A stretch of 64,000 nt of DNA from Pseudoalteromonas sp. NBT06-2. Its GTDB lineage: Bacteria > Pseudomonadota > Gammaproteobacteria > Enterobacterales > Alteromonadaceae. Location: the NCBI RefSeq assembly GCF_002276045.1, contig NZ_NQMR01000019.1, positions 1-64,000 of the forward strand, read 5' to 3'. The notes under the pieces are model-generated. The model saw nothing but the letters and a program-made list of their open reading frames with translations. It was not told the origin of the DNA and made no database searches. Of this stretch, positions 37,622-46,102 are shown piece by piece. The position numbers and the translations under genes are program-made. Within the stretch, counting starts at the first letter, position 1, and the number at the start of each line of letters is the position of its first letter.

Positions 37622-39385
37622 ATGAAACACACATTTAAAAAACATTTATTAGCAATTGCTATTCCTGCAGTTTTTTCTACTGCTCATATAAATGCTGCAC
37701 AGATAGATTTAAAACAAACAGAGCTAAAATTAGCCAGCCAGAACTTAGGTGCAACACAATTCATTATTAAATATAAAATGAATAAGCATCAGATAGGTAC
37801 TGTAATGAGTACTTCAACTAAAGACTTGCAAGATAAAGCCAAAAACTTTGCTAATAATTTTAAAAATAATAATAATCTAAAAACACAATATATGCGTTCT
37901 ATGGCACTTAAAAACCATCATGTCATTAGTGTAAATAAAAAAATGACGGCTATTGAAGCACAAAAATATATGCTAGATATGGCTGCGTCAGGGAATATTG
38001 AATCAATTGAATTAGATCAAATGTTACAACACTACGCAACACCGAATGATCCTAGTTATAGCTCTCAATGGCATTACTCAAATGAAACTTCAGGAATTAA
38101 TTTACCTCGAGCTTGGAATAACGCAACTGGTAATGGTGTAACTGTTGCCGTACTCGATACAGGTTATCGTCCACACTCTGATTTAGTGGATAATATCGTA
38201 GGTGGCTACGATATGATCTCACATTCTCTAGTAGAAAATGATGGTACTGGTGGACGTGACTCAGATGCGAGAGATCCTGGCGATGCGATTACTCGTGGTG
38301 AGTGTGGTAACGACGAGCAAGGCAATCCGGTACCTAGAACAGATCAAAGTTCAAGCTGGCATGGAACTCATGTCGCGGGAACAATTGCTGCAGTTGAAGG
38401 TAATGGTCAAGGTGGTGTTGGTGTAGCTTATAACGCTAAAGTTGTACCAGTAAGAGTTTTAGGTAAATGTGGTGGTTTAACTTCTGATATTGCCGATGCG
38501 ATTATTTGGGCTTCAGGGGGGTCTGTATCTGGTGTACCAAACAATGCAAATCCAGCATCAGTTATTAATATGAGTTTAGGTGGTCAAGGCGCATGTAGCT
38601 CAGTAACACAAACAGCAATCAATACTGCGAGATCTAATGGCGCAGTTATTGTTGTTGCTTCAGGTAATGACGGTCAAAATGCAAATAATTTTAATCCAGG
38701 TAACTGTAGCGGAGTAGTTAATGTTGCTGCTACTGGCCCTACAGGTGCACGTGCATCTTACTCAAACTATGGTGATGCTATCGACTTAGCTGCTCCTGGT
38801 GGCGATCAAAGATATGGTAATAACTATGGTGTATTATCTACACATAATACTGGTAGTAATGGCCCTAGCTCTGATACTTTAACTTATATGCAAGGTACAT
38901 CAATGGCTGCACCTCATATAGCAGGTGTTGCAGCTCTGATAAAACAAGCTAAACCAAGTGCAACACCTGATGAAATTGAAGATATATTGAAAAGCACAAC
39001 TCGTACTTTCCCAGCATCTTGTTCTGGTTGTGGTACAGGTCTTGTTGATGCTGAAGCTGCTGTTTTAAGGGCGAAAGGCAATACAGGAGGGGGTCTTAAT
39101 GTAACCGAAACGAATCTAGGTGCTTCACAAGGTCAATGGGTTGATATTACAATTGATGTGCCAGTAAATACAGCATCATTTACAGTTAATACAATGGGTG
39201 GCACTGGAGATATGGATTTATATATACAAGCTGGAAGTTACGCTACCGAAAACAGCTATCAATGTAAATCAACAACACCGACTAGCACTGAGACTTGTAC
39301 TATAACTAATCCTACAGCTGGCACTTGGTATTTAAGTTTATATGCTTATTCTACTTTCTCAGGTGTTTCTTTGACAGCACAATAA
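37622..39385 (+). CDS. Secreted subtilisin-like serine protease (S8) with one PPC domain (587 aa)
   Basis: A signal peptide (1-26) is followed by an inhibitor-type propeptide (about 40-135) and the S8 catalytic domain, with Asp179 (AVLDTGYR), His247 (SSWHGTHVAG), oxyanion Asn349 (VVASGNDG) and Ser427 (GTSMAAPH). A Cys-rich loop (SCSGCGTG) closes the domain. A C-terminal PPC module (about 495-587, GGTGDMDLYIQ, WYLSLYAYS) is closely similar to those of the LasA-like protein upstream. This is a type II-secreted extracellular protease of the kind common in marine Alteromonadales, used for protein degradation. AGGATAAATTA precedes the ATG, and a perfect hairpin follows the stop. Confidence 0.93.
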   Translation: MKHTFKKHLLAIAIPAVFSTAHINAAQIDLKQTELKLASQNLGATQFIIKYKMNKHQIGTVMSTSTKDLQDKAKNFANNFKNNNNLKTQYMRSMALKNHHVISVNKKMTAIEAQKYMLDMAASGNIESIELDQMLQHYATPNDPSYSSQWHYSNETSGINLPRAWNNATGNGVTVAVLDTGYRPHSDLVDNIVGGYDMISHSLVENDGTGGRDSDARDPGDAITRGECGNDEQGNPVPRTDQSSSWHGTHVAGTIAAVEGNGQGGVGVAYNAKVVPVRVLGKCGGLTSDIADAIIWASGGSVSGVPNNANPASVINMSLGGQGACSSVTQTAINTARSNGAVIVVASGNDGQNANNFNPGNCSGVVNVAATGPTGARASYSNYGDAIDLAAPGGDQRYGNNYGVLSTHNTGSNGPSSDTLTYMQGTSMAAPHIAGVAALIKQAKPSATPDEIEDILKSTTRTFPASCSGCGTGLVDAEAAVLRAKGNTGGGLNVTETNLGASQGQWVDITIDVPVNTASFTVNTMGGTGDMDLYIQAGSYATENSYQCKSTTPTSTETCTITNPTAGTWYLSLYAYSTFSGVSLTAQ

Positions 39386-39401
39386 ATTTTTTGCAGTATC
39401 T

Positions 39402-39422
39402 AGGCCATAAATATTATGGCCT
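39402..39422 (+). terminator. Hairpin after the subtilisin-like gene
   Basis: AGGCCATAA-ATA-TTATGGCCT is a perfect 9-bp stem 16 bases after the stop. It lacks a T tract, so it may be a weak terminator. Confidence 0.6.
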
Positions 39423-39995
39423 CCAATTATCGGTTCTACACCGGTAAAAGCAAAGGTTTTAAAACCCATAGATTCGAGGGCGACGTTTCCTGATAGTACC
39501 ATTAAATCGCCCAAGAAATTTTACGACCATATTTTTGTTTAACAGGCCATAATAAACGCCGGGCTTTAGCCAAATTAGCATTATCGGGTCAGCTATTAAG
39601 TGGGTCGAATCTTTGTTGTCCGCCAGATGCACCATCACGACCATTGTGTACACGATAACCCCCTGAGCTATGCCATTCGATCATCAGTAGATCATAATGT
39701 CCCCAACCAGCAGATAAGCCGGTTTTTGAATCAGTGAATGTGATTTGAATATTTTTTTTAAGTGTAACTAAATCGATCGTTGCAAACTATTTAGCGTAAT
39801 TGAACTACGCTCAGCATCAGGGTTTGATTCTGCACCATGTTGGCGAAGTGGGCTCAAGTTTAATTGTTCAAGCCACCAAAATTGATTATTTTTTTATTCG
39901 CTGCATGTGAAGAGGAATATATCACCATAGATAAAAGCGCAACTGAAATAGCAACTGCCAGTGGTATTGACTTTTTTAGTATTATTAAGTTACTG
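39423..39995 (-). pseudogene. Exported catalase-peroxidase (KatG) fragment
   Basis: Minus-strand reading gives a signal-peptide-like SIPLAVAISVALLSMVIYSS SHA. After a shift comes NQFWWLEQLNLSPLRQHGAE, the conserved KatG N-terminus. Then LSAGWGHYDLLMIEWHSSGG, corresponding to the distal haem region, is followed by YRVHNGRDGASGGQQRFDPL with a stop, then ARRLLWPVKQKYGRKISW and, after another shift, GNVALESMGFKTFAFTG. The order and spacing follow KatG residues of roughly 30-190. The rest is gone, and several stops and frameshifts are present. It sits directly upstream of, and divergent from, oxyR, the usual katG arrangement. Confidence 0.75.
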
Positions 39996-40151
39996 ATTTA
40001 TAGTTGATTTATTGTTAATATAAAGCTTGGAGTTTAAGGTGAAACTTTTATAATTGATTAAATTAAAGATAACATTCTGTTTTTTAATCGTGCACTATGC
40101 TTACTTACTGATTAGAATCGAAGTAACATTATTAATAACACTTAAAGATAT

Positions 40152-41054
40152 ATGATTTCATTAAAACAACTGCACTACGCTTTAGCTATTGAAAAGACTC
40201 TGCATTTTAAAAAAGCGGCTGAAGCATGTAATGTATCTCAATCGGCATTAAGTACAGCAATCAATGAGCTTGAAAAACAGCTTGATGTAACAATATTTGA
40301 AAGAAATAATAAACAAGTTTTGATCACCAATGATGGGCAGTTAATACTTAATAAAGCAAAAAAAGTAAAATTGGAATTGGACGAGTTATTACAAATATCA
40401 CAATTAAATAAAGCACATTTTTCAGCACCTATGAGTATAGGAGTGATCCCCACAATTGGCCCCTACCTCTTACCAAAAGTATTGCCTGAAGTTCGAGCAA
40501 AATATCCAGATTTCAAATTAAAAATCGTTGAAGAACAATCTCATACTCTAGTCGATATGGTTCGAAATGGCGATGTTGATGCTGCGATACTTGCCTTGCC
40601 ATATCCAATAGACGGATTAATGAGTTTTGATTTTTGGCAAGAAGACTTTTATTGGGTATGCCATAAAGATGAATGTCCAAGTAAAGTAAAAGAAATTACC
40701 AGTGAAGAGTTAGAAATTGAAAAGTTAATGTTATTAAAAGATGGCCATTGTTTAAAAGAGCATGCATTAGCAGCATGTAGTTTACACAATAAAAAGCAAG
40801 ATTCAGATTTTGATTCAGCAAGTTTACATACTTTAATTCAAATGGTTGCAGGCAAGCTTGGCACAACCTTAGTACCACAAATGGCGCTAGATCAACTTAC
40901 CTATAATGAATCAGAACTCAGAGCAATTCATTTAAATGAACCAGGGCCACACAGAACGATAGCTTTAGTTATTAGGCCTAATTATGTGAGAACCAGAGAA
41001 TTAATTCTGCTTAAAGATATTTTTTCTGCGCAATTATCTGAAAAGTGTAATTAA
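40152..41054 (+). CDS. oxyR: Hydrogen-peroxide-inducible regulator OxyR (300 aa)
   Basis: LysR-type N-terminus (MISLKQLHYALAIEKTLHFK, then KAAEACNVSQSALSTAINEL) and the OxyR-specific redox loop LLKDGHCLKEHALAACSLHN. Cys200 and Cys209 have the same spacing as Cys199/Cys208 of E. coli OxyR, which form a disulfide on oxidation. It should activate ahpC, katA and related genes in this window. Divergent from a decayed katG, its likely former local target. No strong ribosome-binding site is seen before the ATG. Confidence 0.93.
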   Translation: MISLKQLHYALAIEKTLHFKKAAEACNVSQSALSTAINELEKQLDVTIFERNNKQVLITNDGQLILNKAKKVKLELDELLQISQLNKAHFSAPMSIGVIPTIGPYLLPKVLPEVRAKYPDFKLKIVEEQSHTLVDMVRNGDVDAAILALPYPIDGLMSFDFWQEDFYWVCHKDECPSKVKEITSEELEIEKLMLLKDGHCLKEHALAACSLHNKKQDSDFDSASLHTLIQMVAGKLGTTLVPQMALDQLTYNESELRAIHLNEPGPHRTIALVIRPNYVRTRELILLKDIFSAQLSEKCN

Positions 41055-41176
41055 AGTACTAAAAAGTGAAAATTGAAAGTCCAGTTTTTTAGAATTATAT
41101 CTTCTAATTAACCTGATTTAACAAATTTAAAAAATACATCACACTGGCTTTGTACTAAACAACTAAGGTGAACAAT

Positions 41177-41296
41177 ATGAAAAGTATATTAAATAATATA
41201 AAATCAATCTTTGAAAAAAGAGAGAATAAACAAAAAAGAACCCAATGTAATTACCCTAACAATTATTATGGCGATCAATGTTGCCAAATTTCATAA
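41177..41296 (+). CDS. Small basic, Cys-tailed protein (39 aa)
   Basis: MKSILNNIKSIFEKRENKQK is a basic helix and the tail reads RTQCNYPNNYYGDQCCQIS. TAAGGTGAACAAT gives a well-placed ribosome-binding site. It lies 70 bases upstream of def and 120 after oxyR in the same direction. I do not recognise a family. The three cysteines and NYYGDQC tail could bind metal, which is speculation. Coding status rests on the ribosome-binding site and composition. Confidence 0.45.
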   Translation: MKSILNNIKSIFEKRENKQKRTQCNYPNNYYGDQCCQIS

Positions 41297-41365
41297 TTAA
41301 GTCCTGCTTTGAATAGAGTTAATTCATGTTTATGGATTAACTCTTAATTGAAATATTGAGGAAAT

Positions 41366-41890
41366 ATGGCCGTTTTAGACATTATTAAAGCTCCAAATGA
41401 AAAATTAAAAGTTAAAGCACAACGCGTTATCCAAATTGAAAAAGTCCAAGGTTTGATTGATGATATGTTAGATACAATGTATGACACTGATGATGGTATC
41501 GGCTTAGCTGCTACACAAGTTGGTCGAAAAGAAGCAATTATTATGATTGATGTATCTGAAAAACGAAATTCACCTTTAATACTTATTAACCCTGAAGTGA
41601 TCAGTGGAAAAAACATTGAAAAAGGGCAAGAAGGTTGTTTGTCTGTACCAGGGTATTATGCTGATGTCGAGCGGTTCACAAGTGTTAAAGTTAAAGGTTT
41701 AGATCGTACAGGAAAAGAGGTGCTTATAGAGTCTGATGACTTTCTTGCAATTGTATTGCAGCATGAAATAGATCATTTAAAAGGCAAGTTATTTATTGAC
41801 TATCTTTCACCGTTAAAGCAGAAACTAGCTTTGAAAAAAGTTAAAAAAGTTAAAAAAGTTAAAAAAGCAATAAAGGAAGCTGTATTGTAA
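41366..41890 (+). CDS. def: Peptide deformylase (174 aa)
   Basis: All three deformylase motifs are present: GIGLAATQVG, EGCLSVPG (metal-ligand Cys) and QHEIDHLKG (HExxH metal ligands and catalytic Glu). It removes the N-formyl group from nascent proteins at the ribosome. GAGGAAAT precedes the ATG. It is not next to fmt, so it is probably a second, stand-alone deformylase. The C-terminus carries a tandem VKK run (KKVKKVKKVKKA) encoded by repeated GTTAAAAAA units, a site prone to length variation. Confidence 0.93.
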   Translation: MAVLDIIKAPNEKLKVKAQRVIQIEKVQGLIDDMLDTMYDTDDGIGLAATQVGRKEAIIMIDVSEKRNSPLILINPEVISGKNIEKGQEGCLSVPGYYADVERFTSVKVKGLDRTGKEVLIESDDFLAIVLQHEIDHLKGKLFIDYLSPLKQKLALKKVKKVKKVKKAIKEAVL

Positions 41891-41895
41891 ACTTA

Positions 41896-41953
41896 TACTG
41901 ATGCTACATGGAAATGCGTGATTTCAGCAGTCCTGAAGCATCTTGATTGGGTA
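41896..41953. repeat. Relic repeat between def and a GNAT gene
   Basis: TACTGATGCTACATGGAAAT, then GCGTGATTTCAGCAGTCCTG and a GCATCTTGATTGGGTA end combine the second terminal motif (GCTACATGGAAATGCG) with an end resembling the main TIR element. Similar joins lie at 56559-56600. Confidence 0.5.
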
Positions 41954-42131
41954 GTAAGTTGTGTCGTTAAGTCATTCTCACAAAGATCTTATAACAAAAG
42001 GTTTAATCGGATTCACATCTCTTATTAGTTCAATTCATACAAAAACAATTTATCTCATTATTTATCCCTCTAAACATGCTATATAGTGAATTTAGCCTTA
42101 ATAAATTCAAACAGAATCAAAGGAGTATTCC

Positions 42132-42647
42132 ATGGATAAAGTGATAGCGTCGACTTCAAGATTAATAATACGTCAGATGAAAGAGGATGATAATGCTTTT
42201 GTTTTAGCGCACTTTAACGAACCTCTATTTATTAAGAATATTGCAGATAAGAAAATTTATAATCTTGAAGATGCGCAGCAATTTCTTATTGATGGGCCAA
42301 TGAAAAGTTATCAAAAAAATGGTTTTGGTATGTTTCTTATTCTATTGAAAGATTCCAATATACCGATTGGTTCATGTGGATTGTTTAAACGAGACAATAC
42401 AGATGATATTGATTTGGGTTATGCGTTAATGAGTCAATATCATAAACAAGGTTATTTGCAGGAAGCTGCAAAAGCAGTGCTTGATTATGCAAAAAATGAA
42501 TTAAAATTAACACGTATTCTTGGTTATACAGCAAAAGATAATATCAACTCAGTTAATGTGTTAAATAAATTGGGTTTTAGTATGCAGGGGGAGAGTAAGT
42601 TAGTTGGCTACGATACTCCGAGTGTTAAATTTTCACTTGAATTATAA
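42132..42647 (+). CDS. GNAT N-acetyltransferase, RimJ/RimL type (171 aa)
   Basis: TSRLIIRQMKEDD at the N-terminus, IPIGSCGLFKRDNTDDIDLG for strands 4-5, and the acetyl-CoA loop region LMSQYHKQGYLQEAAKAVLD followed by NVLNKLGFSMQGES are typical of RimJ/RimL-like acetyltransferases. These acetylate N-termini or small amines. Substrate unknown. AAAGGAG precedes the ATG. It is 31 bases before the PhzF-like gene in the same direction, so the two are probably co-transcribed. Confidence 0.85.
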   Translation: MDKVIASTSRLIIRQMKEDDNAFVLAHFNEPLFIKNIADKKIYNLEDAQQFLIDGPMKSYQKNGFGMFLILLKDSNIPIGSCGLFKRDNTDDIDLGYALMSQYHKQGYLQEAAKAVLDYAKNELKLTRILGYTAKDNINSVNVLNKLGFSMQGESKLVGYDTPSVKFSLEL

Positions 42648-42678
42648 GTTTGACTACAAATCACAAAAGGAAGTTAAA

Positions 42679-43518
42679 ATGAAATGTAAGTTAGTTGATG
42701 TATTTGCAAAAGACAAACTCTCAGGTAATGGACTTACGATATTTTATGATTTTGATGAACTATCATCTGAAAATATGCAATTGTTGACTCAAGAAATGAG
42801 ACAGTTTGAATCAATTTTTGTTGTAAAAGGGGAAAATGGGTTTAATGCAAGAATATTTACAGTTGAAGAAGAGTTAGACTTTGCAGGCCACCCTTTAATT
42901 GGTTTAGCGGCACATTTACATGAGGAATATGGTCAAGATGATACACTCACATGGCATGTAAAGCTCAATACAAAAACAGTTAAACTAAAAACTAATAAGT
43001 TAGATCATTATTTTGAAGCGGCAATGGAACAAGGCAAGCCAGAGTTTATTAAAACGCTTTCTACCACAGATTCACAAGTATTTTTAGATGTATTTAATAT
43101 AGAACAGGTTTCGAACTTGCCGCTTGAAGTGATATCAACGGGGTTGCCATATCTTATAATTCCAATTAGCGGCGGCATCGAACAGGTAAAAATTGATATA
43201 AATAACTTGGAATCTTTACTGGCCAAACATAAGGCTAAATTTGCATATATTTTGGATGTTAATACTTTTGAAGGCCGCACTTGGGATAATTTTGGAAAAG
43301 TTGAAGATATTGCAACGGGTAGTGCCGCAGGCCCTGCTGGCGCTTTTTTATGTAAACATAATAAAGTAAATATTCAAGAATCGTTTGTTATAAAACAAGG
43401 CCGTTTTTTAGGGCGACCAAGTGAAATAAAGGTCTGTATTGATGGCGATAAAAATGAATTTAGTAATGTTTATGTAAGTGGGCAAGTATGTAAAGTGGCA
43501 AATATTAATTTTGTTTAA
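42679..43518 (+). CDS. PhzF-family isomerase (279 aa)
   Basis: Two-domain diaminopimelate-epimerase-like fold of the PhzF family: LVDVFAKDKLSGNGLTIFYD, the candidate catalytic Glu in MRQFESIFVVKG, IFTVEEELDFAGHPLIGLAA and the second-half GSAAGPAGAFLCKH. AAAGGAAG precedes the ATG at 42679, so the open frame reaching back to 42604 inside the GNAT gene is not used. PhzF proteins isomerise dihydro-anthranilate-type or similar small metabolites. There are no phenazine genes here, so the substrate is unknown. Confidence 0.88.
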   Translation: MKCKLVDVFAKDKLSGNGLTIFYDFDELSSENMQLLTQEMRQFESIFVVKGENGFNARIFTVEEELDFAGHPLIGLAAHLHEEYGQDDTLTWHVKLNTKTVKLKTNKLDHYFEAAMEQGKPEFIKTLSTTDSQVFLDVFNIEQVSNLPLEVISTGLPYLIIPISGGIEQVKIDINNLESLLAKHKAKFAYILDVNTFEGRTWDNFGKVEDIATGSAAGPAGAFLCKHNKVNIQESFVIKQGRFLGRPSEIKVCIDGDKNEFSNVYVSGQVCKVANINFV

Positions 43519-43651
43519 CGGATTTTTAATAAAGTAATCTGTATTGGTTTTTATTTTATATTTCTGTATCTGTTTTGTATTCTAATTATCTTTATAATCA
43601 CCCCTTAATTTTAAAATGCATACTTTAGTTAAGTAAGAATTGAGAAAATAA

Positions 43652-44080
43652 ATGAAAATAGAATTAACGACATCTGCTTCGAAAGAAGAGGCACATATTA
43701 TTAGCCAAGGGATTATCTCATTTAATCAAAAATCAATCCCTGATTTAGAGCTTAATGAAGCTGAAGTTAAGTTTTCAGTATTTTCGCGAAATGATTTAAA
43801 TGAGGTTACAGGTGGGATCCGTTGTAACTGTTATTGGAATACTTTGCATATAGAATTACTCTGGCTCTCACAAGAATGTAGAGGCCAAGGTATTGGCAAT
43901 AAACTTGTAAAACAGGCTGAAATTTTTGCCAAAGAAAATGGTTGTGAAAAGGCATTTGTAGAAACTACAAGCTGGCAAGCAAAGCCTTTTTATGAAAAAG
44001 CGGGTTATGAACATGTTGCAACTTTACCGGATAGACCAAAAGGGCATGCATCACATTATTTAACGAAAACCTTAGGGTAA
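43652..44080 (+). CDS. GNAT family N-acetyltransferase (142 aa)
   Basis: The GNAT core is clear: GGIRCNCYWNTLHIELLWLS, the acetyl-CoA pyrophosphate loop ECRGQGIGNKLVKQAE and FVETTSWQAKPFYEKAGYEH. The ending HYLTKTLG is typical of small single-domain members. Substrate unknown. It stands 130 bases after the PhzF-like gene with its own AGAATTGAGAAAA leader, so it may be separately expressed. The 255-bp stretch after it to the RIO kinase gene holds nothing recognised. Confidence 0.85.
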   Translation: MKIELTTSASKEEAHIISQGIISFNQKSIPDLELNEAEVKFSVFSRNDLNEVTGGIRCNCYWNTLHIELLWLSQECRGQGIGNKLVKQAEIFAKENGCEKAFVETTSWQAKPFYEKAGYEHVATLPDRPKGHASHYLTKTLG

Positions 44081-44336
44081 AGTTATTGAAAATAGCTGAG
44101 TATTTTCTATCACTTAATATTTAAATTACAAGAATATTGCTTATTGTATTGAAAAATATTTGCTAATAATGTTAAAGCAAAATATTTTTATGTAACTTAG
44201 GGTCAGAGACTCTTCATATGACTAAACTTAAACAATAAGCGAATTATTAGTATAAACAGTAGAAACTGCTTTTATCACATCATAAAAAGAGCAGATCTTT
44301 TGGTTTGTTTAAAAAAAATCAACTCTAAATCATAAA

Positions 44337-45191
44337 TTAGTCTTCTAAGCTCGCTGCAATTGCTTCTTCTCTATCTTGCATTTCTTCAAATGCAGCTTTA
44401 ATTTCATCTAATACAGAATCAACATTTGCTTGCTTAGTACTCTGTTTAAATTGGCCTGTTAGTTCATAATCGGCATGTAAATCACCCGCTTCAAATTGTG
44501 CCCACATTTCTTCGGCATAATGTGTTTTTGAAAGTTCAGGTGCAAATTGACTGTAATAATTAGTCATGTTTTTCACATCACGTTTAAGCATGGCTTTGGC
44601 GTTATTATTTGCTGCGGCATCTACTGCTTGTGGCAAATCTATGATCACAGGACCATATTCATCAACGAGTACATTAAACTCAGATAAATCACCGTGTACT
44701 AAACCTACACATAACATACGCATAACATAGGTCATTACGACTAGATGATCTTCAATTGCTTGTTCTTCTGACATTTCAACGTCATTTAAGCGTGGTGCAA
44801 CATCACCATCTTCATCGGTGATTAATTCCATTAATAGCACACCATCATAACAGCCAAAAGGTTCAGGTACGCGTACGCCTGCTTCGGCTATTTTATATAA
44901 AGCGTCCACTTCTGCATTTTGCCAAATTTCTTCCTGTTGTTTTCTGCCGAATTTAGAGCCTTTTTCCATTGCGCGAGCGCGGCGACTACTTCTTACTTTT
45001 CGGCCTTCATTATATTGTGCTGCTTTTTTAAAACTACGTTGAATTGCTTCTTTATAAACTTTGGCACAACGTACTTCATCACCACAACGTACGGCATATA
45101 CAGTTGCTTCTTTGCCACTCATTAGCTGGCTGATAACTTCATCGACTAGGCCTTCATCAACTAAAGGTTGGATCCGTTTTGGTGTCTTCAT
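44337..45191 (-). CDS. RIO-family serine protein kinase (284 aa)
   Basis: RIO kinase motifs: flexible ATP loop MSGKEATVYAV, lysine in RCAKVYKE, GVLLMELITDEDGDVAPRLN for the hinge region, catalytic LVHGDLSEFNVLV (HxDLSxxN) and the metal-binding VIIDLPQAVD. This matches the gammaproteobacterial PA4780-like branch, bacterial proteins of about 280 residues. The acidic C-terminus (EEMQDREEAIAASLED) is typical. It phosphorylates serine; its targets in bacteria are not well established. Monocistronic. Confidence 0.9.
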   Translation of the reverse strand: MKTPKRIQPLVDEGLVDEVISQLMSGKEATVYAVRCGDEVRCAKVYKEAIQRSFKKAAQYNEGRKVRSSRRARAMEKGSKFGRKQQEEIWQNAEVDALYKIAEAGVRVPEPFGCYDGVLLMELITDEDGDVAPRLNDVEMSEEQAIEDHLVVMTYVMRMLCVGLVHGDLSEFNVLVDEYGPVIIDLPQAVDAAANNNAKAMLKRDVKNMTNYYSQFAPELSKTHYAEEMWAQFEAGDLHADYELTGQFKQSTKQANVDSVLDEIKAAFEEMQDREEAIAASLED

Positions 45192-45295
45192 ATAGTTTAG
45201 TTCTTTCTACTTCGCGTTGTTAATTTAGTACAAGAAATCATTTTACGTTAATAAAGATAATTTTTTAAGAAAAATTTAATTTTTTACTATTTCCC

Positions 45296-45322
45296 CTTGA
45301 AAGTTATTTTTTTATCCATATA
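45296..45322 (+). promoter_or_regulatory. Candidate sigma-32 heat-shock promoter
   Basis: CTTGAAAG (45296) and TCCATATA (45315) lie 12 bases apart, resembling the sigma-32 consensus CTTGAA and CCCCATNT, about 190 bases before the first hsp20 gene. The -10 match is partial. Confidence 0.35.
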
Positions 45323-45431
45323 TCTTTAATCAGAGGACGCCGACAGGGTCCCAAAGTTAAAAGTAGTACATAGTTCCAAACAAACTATTTAATTTAAACG
45401 TTTTTCTAAGTTTATAGATAACACTCAAAAC

Positions 45432-45507
45432 GCTCGTTCATTATGAAGAGCAAAACTAAAGATAATTCAATGTTGAATTATCAATATCGCTCAATGAGGA
45501 TAATATT
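45432..45507 (+). promoter_or_regulatory. ROSE-like RNA thermometer leader of the first hsp20 gene
   Basis: The leader has a hairpin GCTC-GTTCAT-TATGAAGAGC (45432-45451). Directly before the ATG is ATCGCTCAATGAGGAT (45487-45502). ATC-CTCA can pair with TGAGGAT so that the ribosome-binding AGGA is masked opposite a bulged G in a UCGCU motif, the hallmark of ROSE thermometers. Heating would expose the site. The same leader precedes the second hsp20 gene. Confidence 0.6.
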
Positions 45508-45948
45508 ATGCGTACAGTAGATTTTTCACCACTTCATCGTTCATTCATCGGCTTTGATCATTTAGCTTCTCTTATAGATGCAGCAAATCGTAACGAAAAA
45601 CAATCAGGTTTTCCCCCTTATAATATTGAACTGCTAAAAGAAAATAAATACCGTATTACCATGGCTGTTGCCGGATTCACCGAATCTGAGCTAGCTATTG
45701 AATCAGAAAATAATAATTTAAAAATAACCGGTACCAAAGCCAATAAATCTAAGATCGAAAGTAATTTTATTCATCAAGGTATCGCAGAACGTAACTTCGA
45801 ACGTAAATTTCAACTAGGCGATCATGTTAAAGTAATGGGTGCTGATATAGAGAATGGTTTACTTCATATTGATTTAGAAAGAGAAATTCCTGAAGCAATG
45901 AAACCGCGCCAAATCAAAATTGGCAGTAGTAAATTATTAGAAAGTTAG
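45508..45948 (+). CDS. ibpA: Small heat-shock protein, IbpA/Hsp20 type (146 aa)
   Basis: An N-terminal arm MRTVDFSPLHRSFIGFDHLA is followed by an alpha-crystallin domain (about 40-130) with YNIELLKENKYRITMAVAGF, the HQGIAERNFERKFQLGDHVK strand pair and LHIDLEREIPE. The C-terminal IxI-type motif is PRQIKIG. It is an ATP-independent holdase chaperone that binds unfolding proteins. It is one of two tandem paralogues of equal length, each with the same leader, so this is a duplication including regulatory DNA. Expression is expected to rise on heating through a sigma-32-type promoter and the ROSE-like leader. Confidence 0.92.
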   Translation: MRTVDFSPLHRSFIGFDHLASLIDAANRNEKQSGFPPYNIELLKENKYRITMAVAGFTESELAIESENNNLKITGTKANKSKIESNFIHQGIAERNFERKFQLGDHVKVMGADIENGLLHIDLEREIPEAMKPRQIKIGSSKLLES

Positions 45949-45972
45949 TCAATATTTGATTATAAATAAAAA

Positions 45973-46000
45973 TGAAACTGCATAATTATCTGTAGTTTCA
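45973..46000 (+). terminator. Hairpin between the two hsp20 genes
   Basis: TGAAACT (45973-45979) pairs with AGTTTCA (45994-46000), 14-base loop, 24 bases after the first stop. It could attenuate read-through or stabilise a processed end. Confidence 0.45.
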
Positions 46001-46050
46001 AACAAAGTAGGATGCCCAAAGGGTCCACTTAAATAATAGTAAAACAAAAT

Positions 46051-46102
46051 GCTCGTTCATTATGAAGAGCACAATACAATATCGCTCAATGAGGATAATA
46101 TT
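46051..46102 (+). promoter_or_regulatory. ROSE-like RNA thermometer leader of the second hsp20 gene
   Basis: The hairpin GCTCGTTCATTATGAAGAGC (46051-46070) and the masking element ATCGCTCAATGAGGAT (46081-46096) are identical to those before the first gene, while the linker between them is shorter. Conservation of exactly these two parts after duplication argues for function. Confidence 0.6.
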
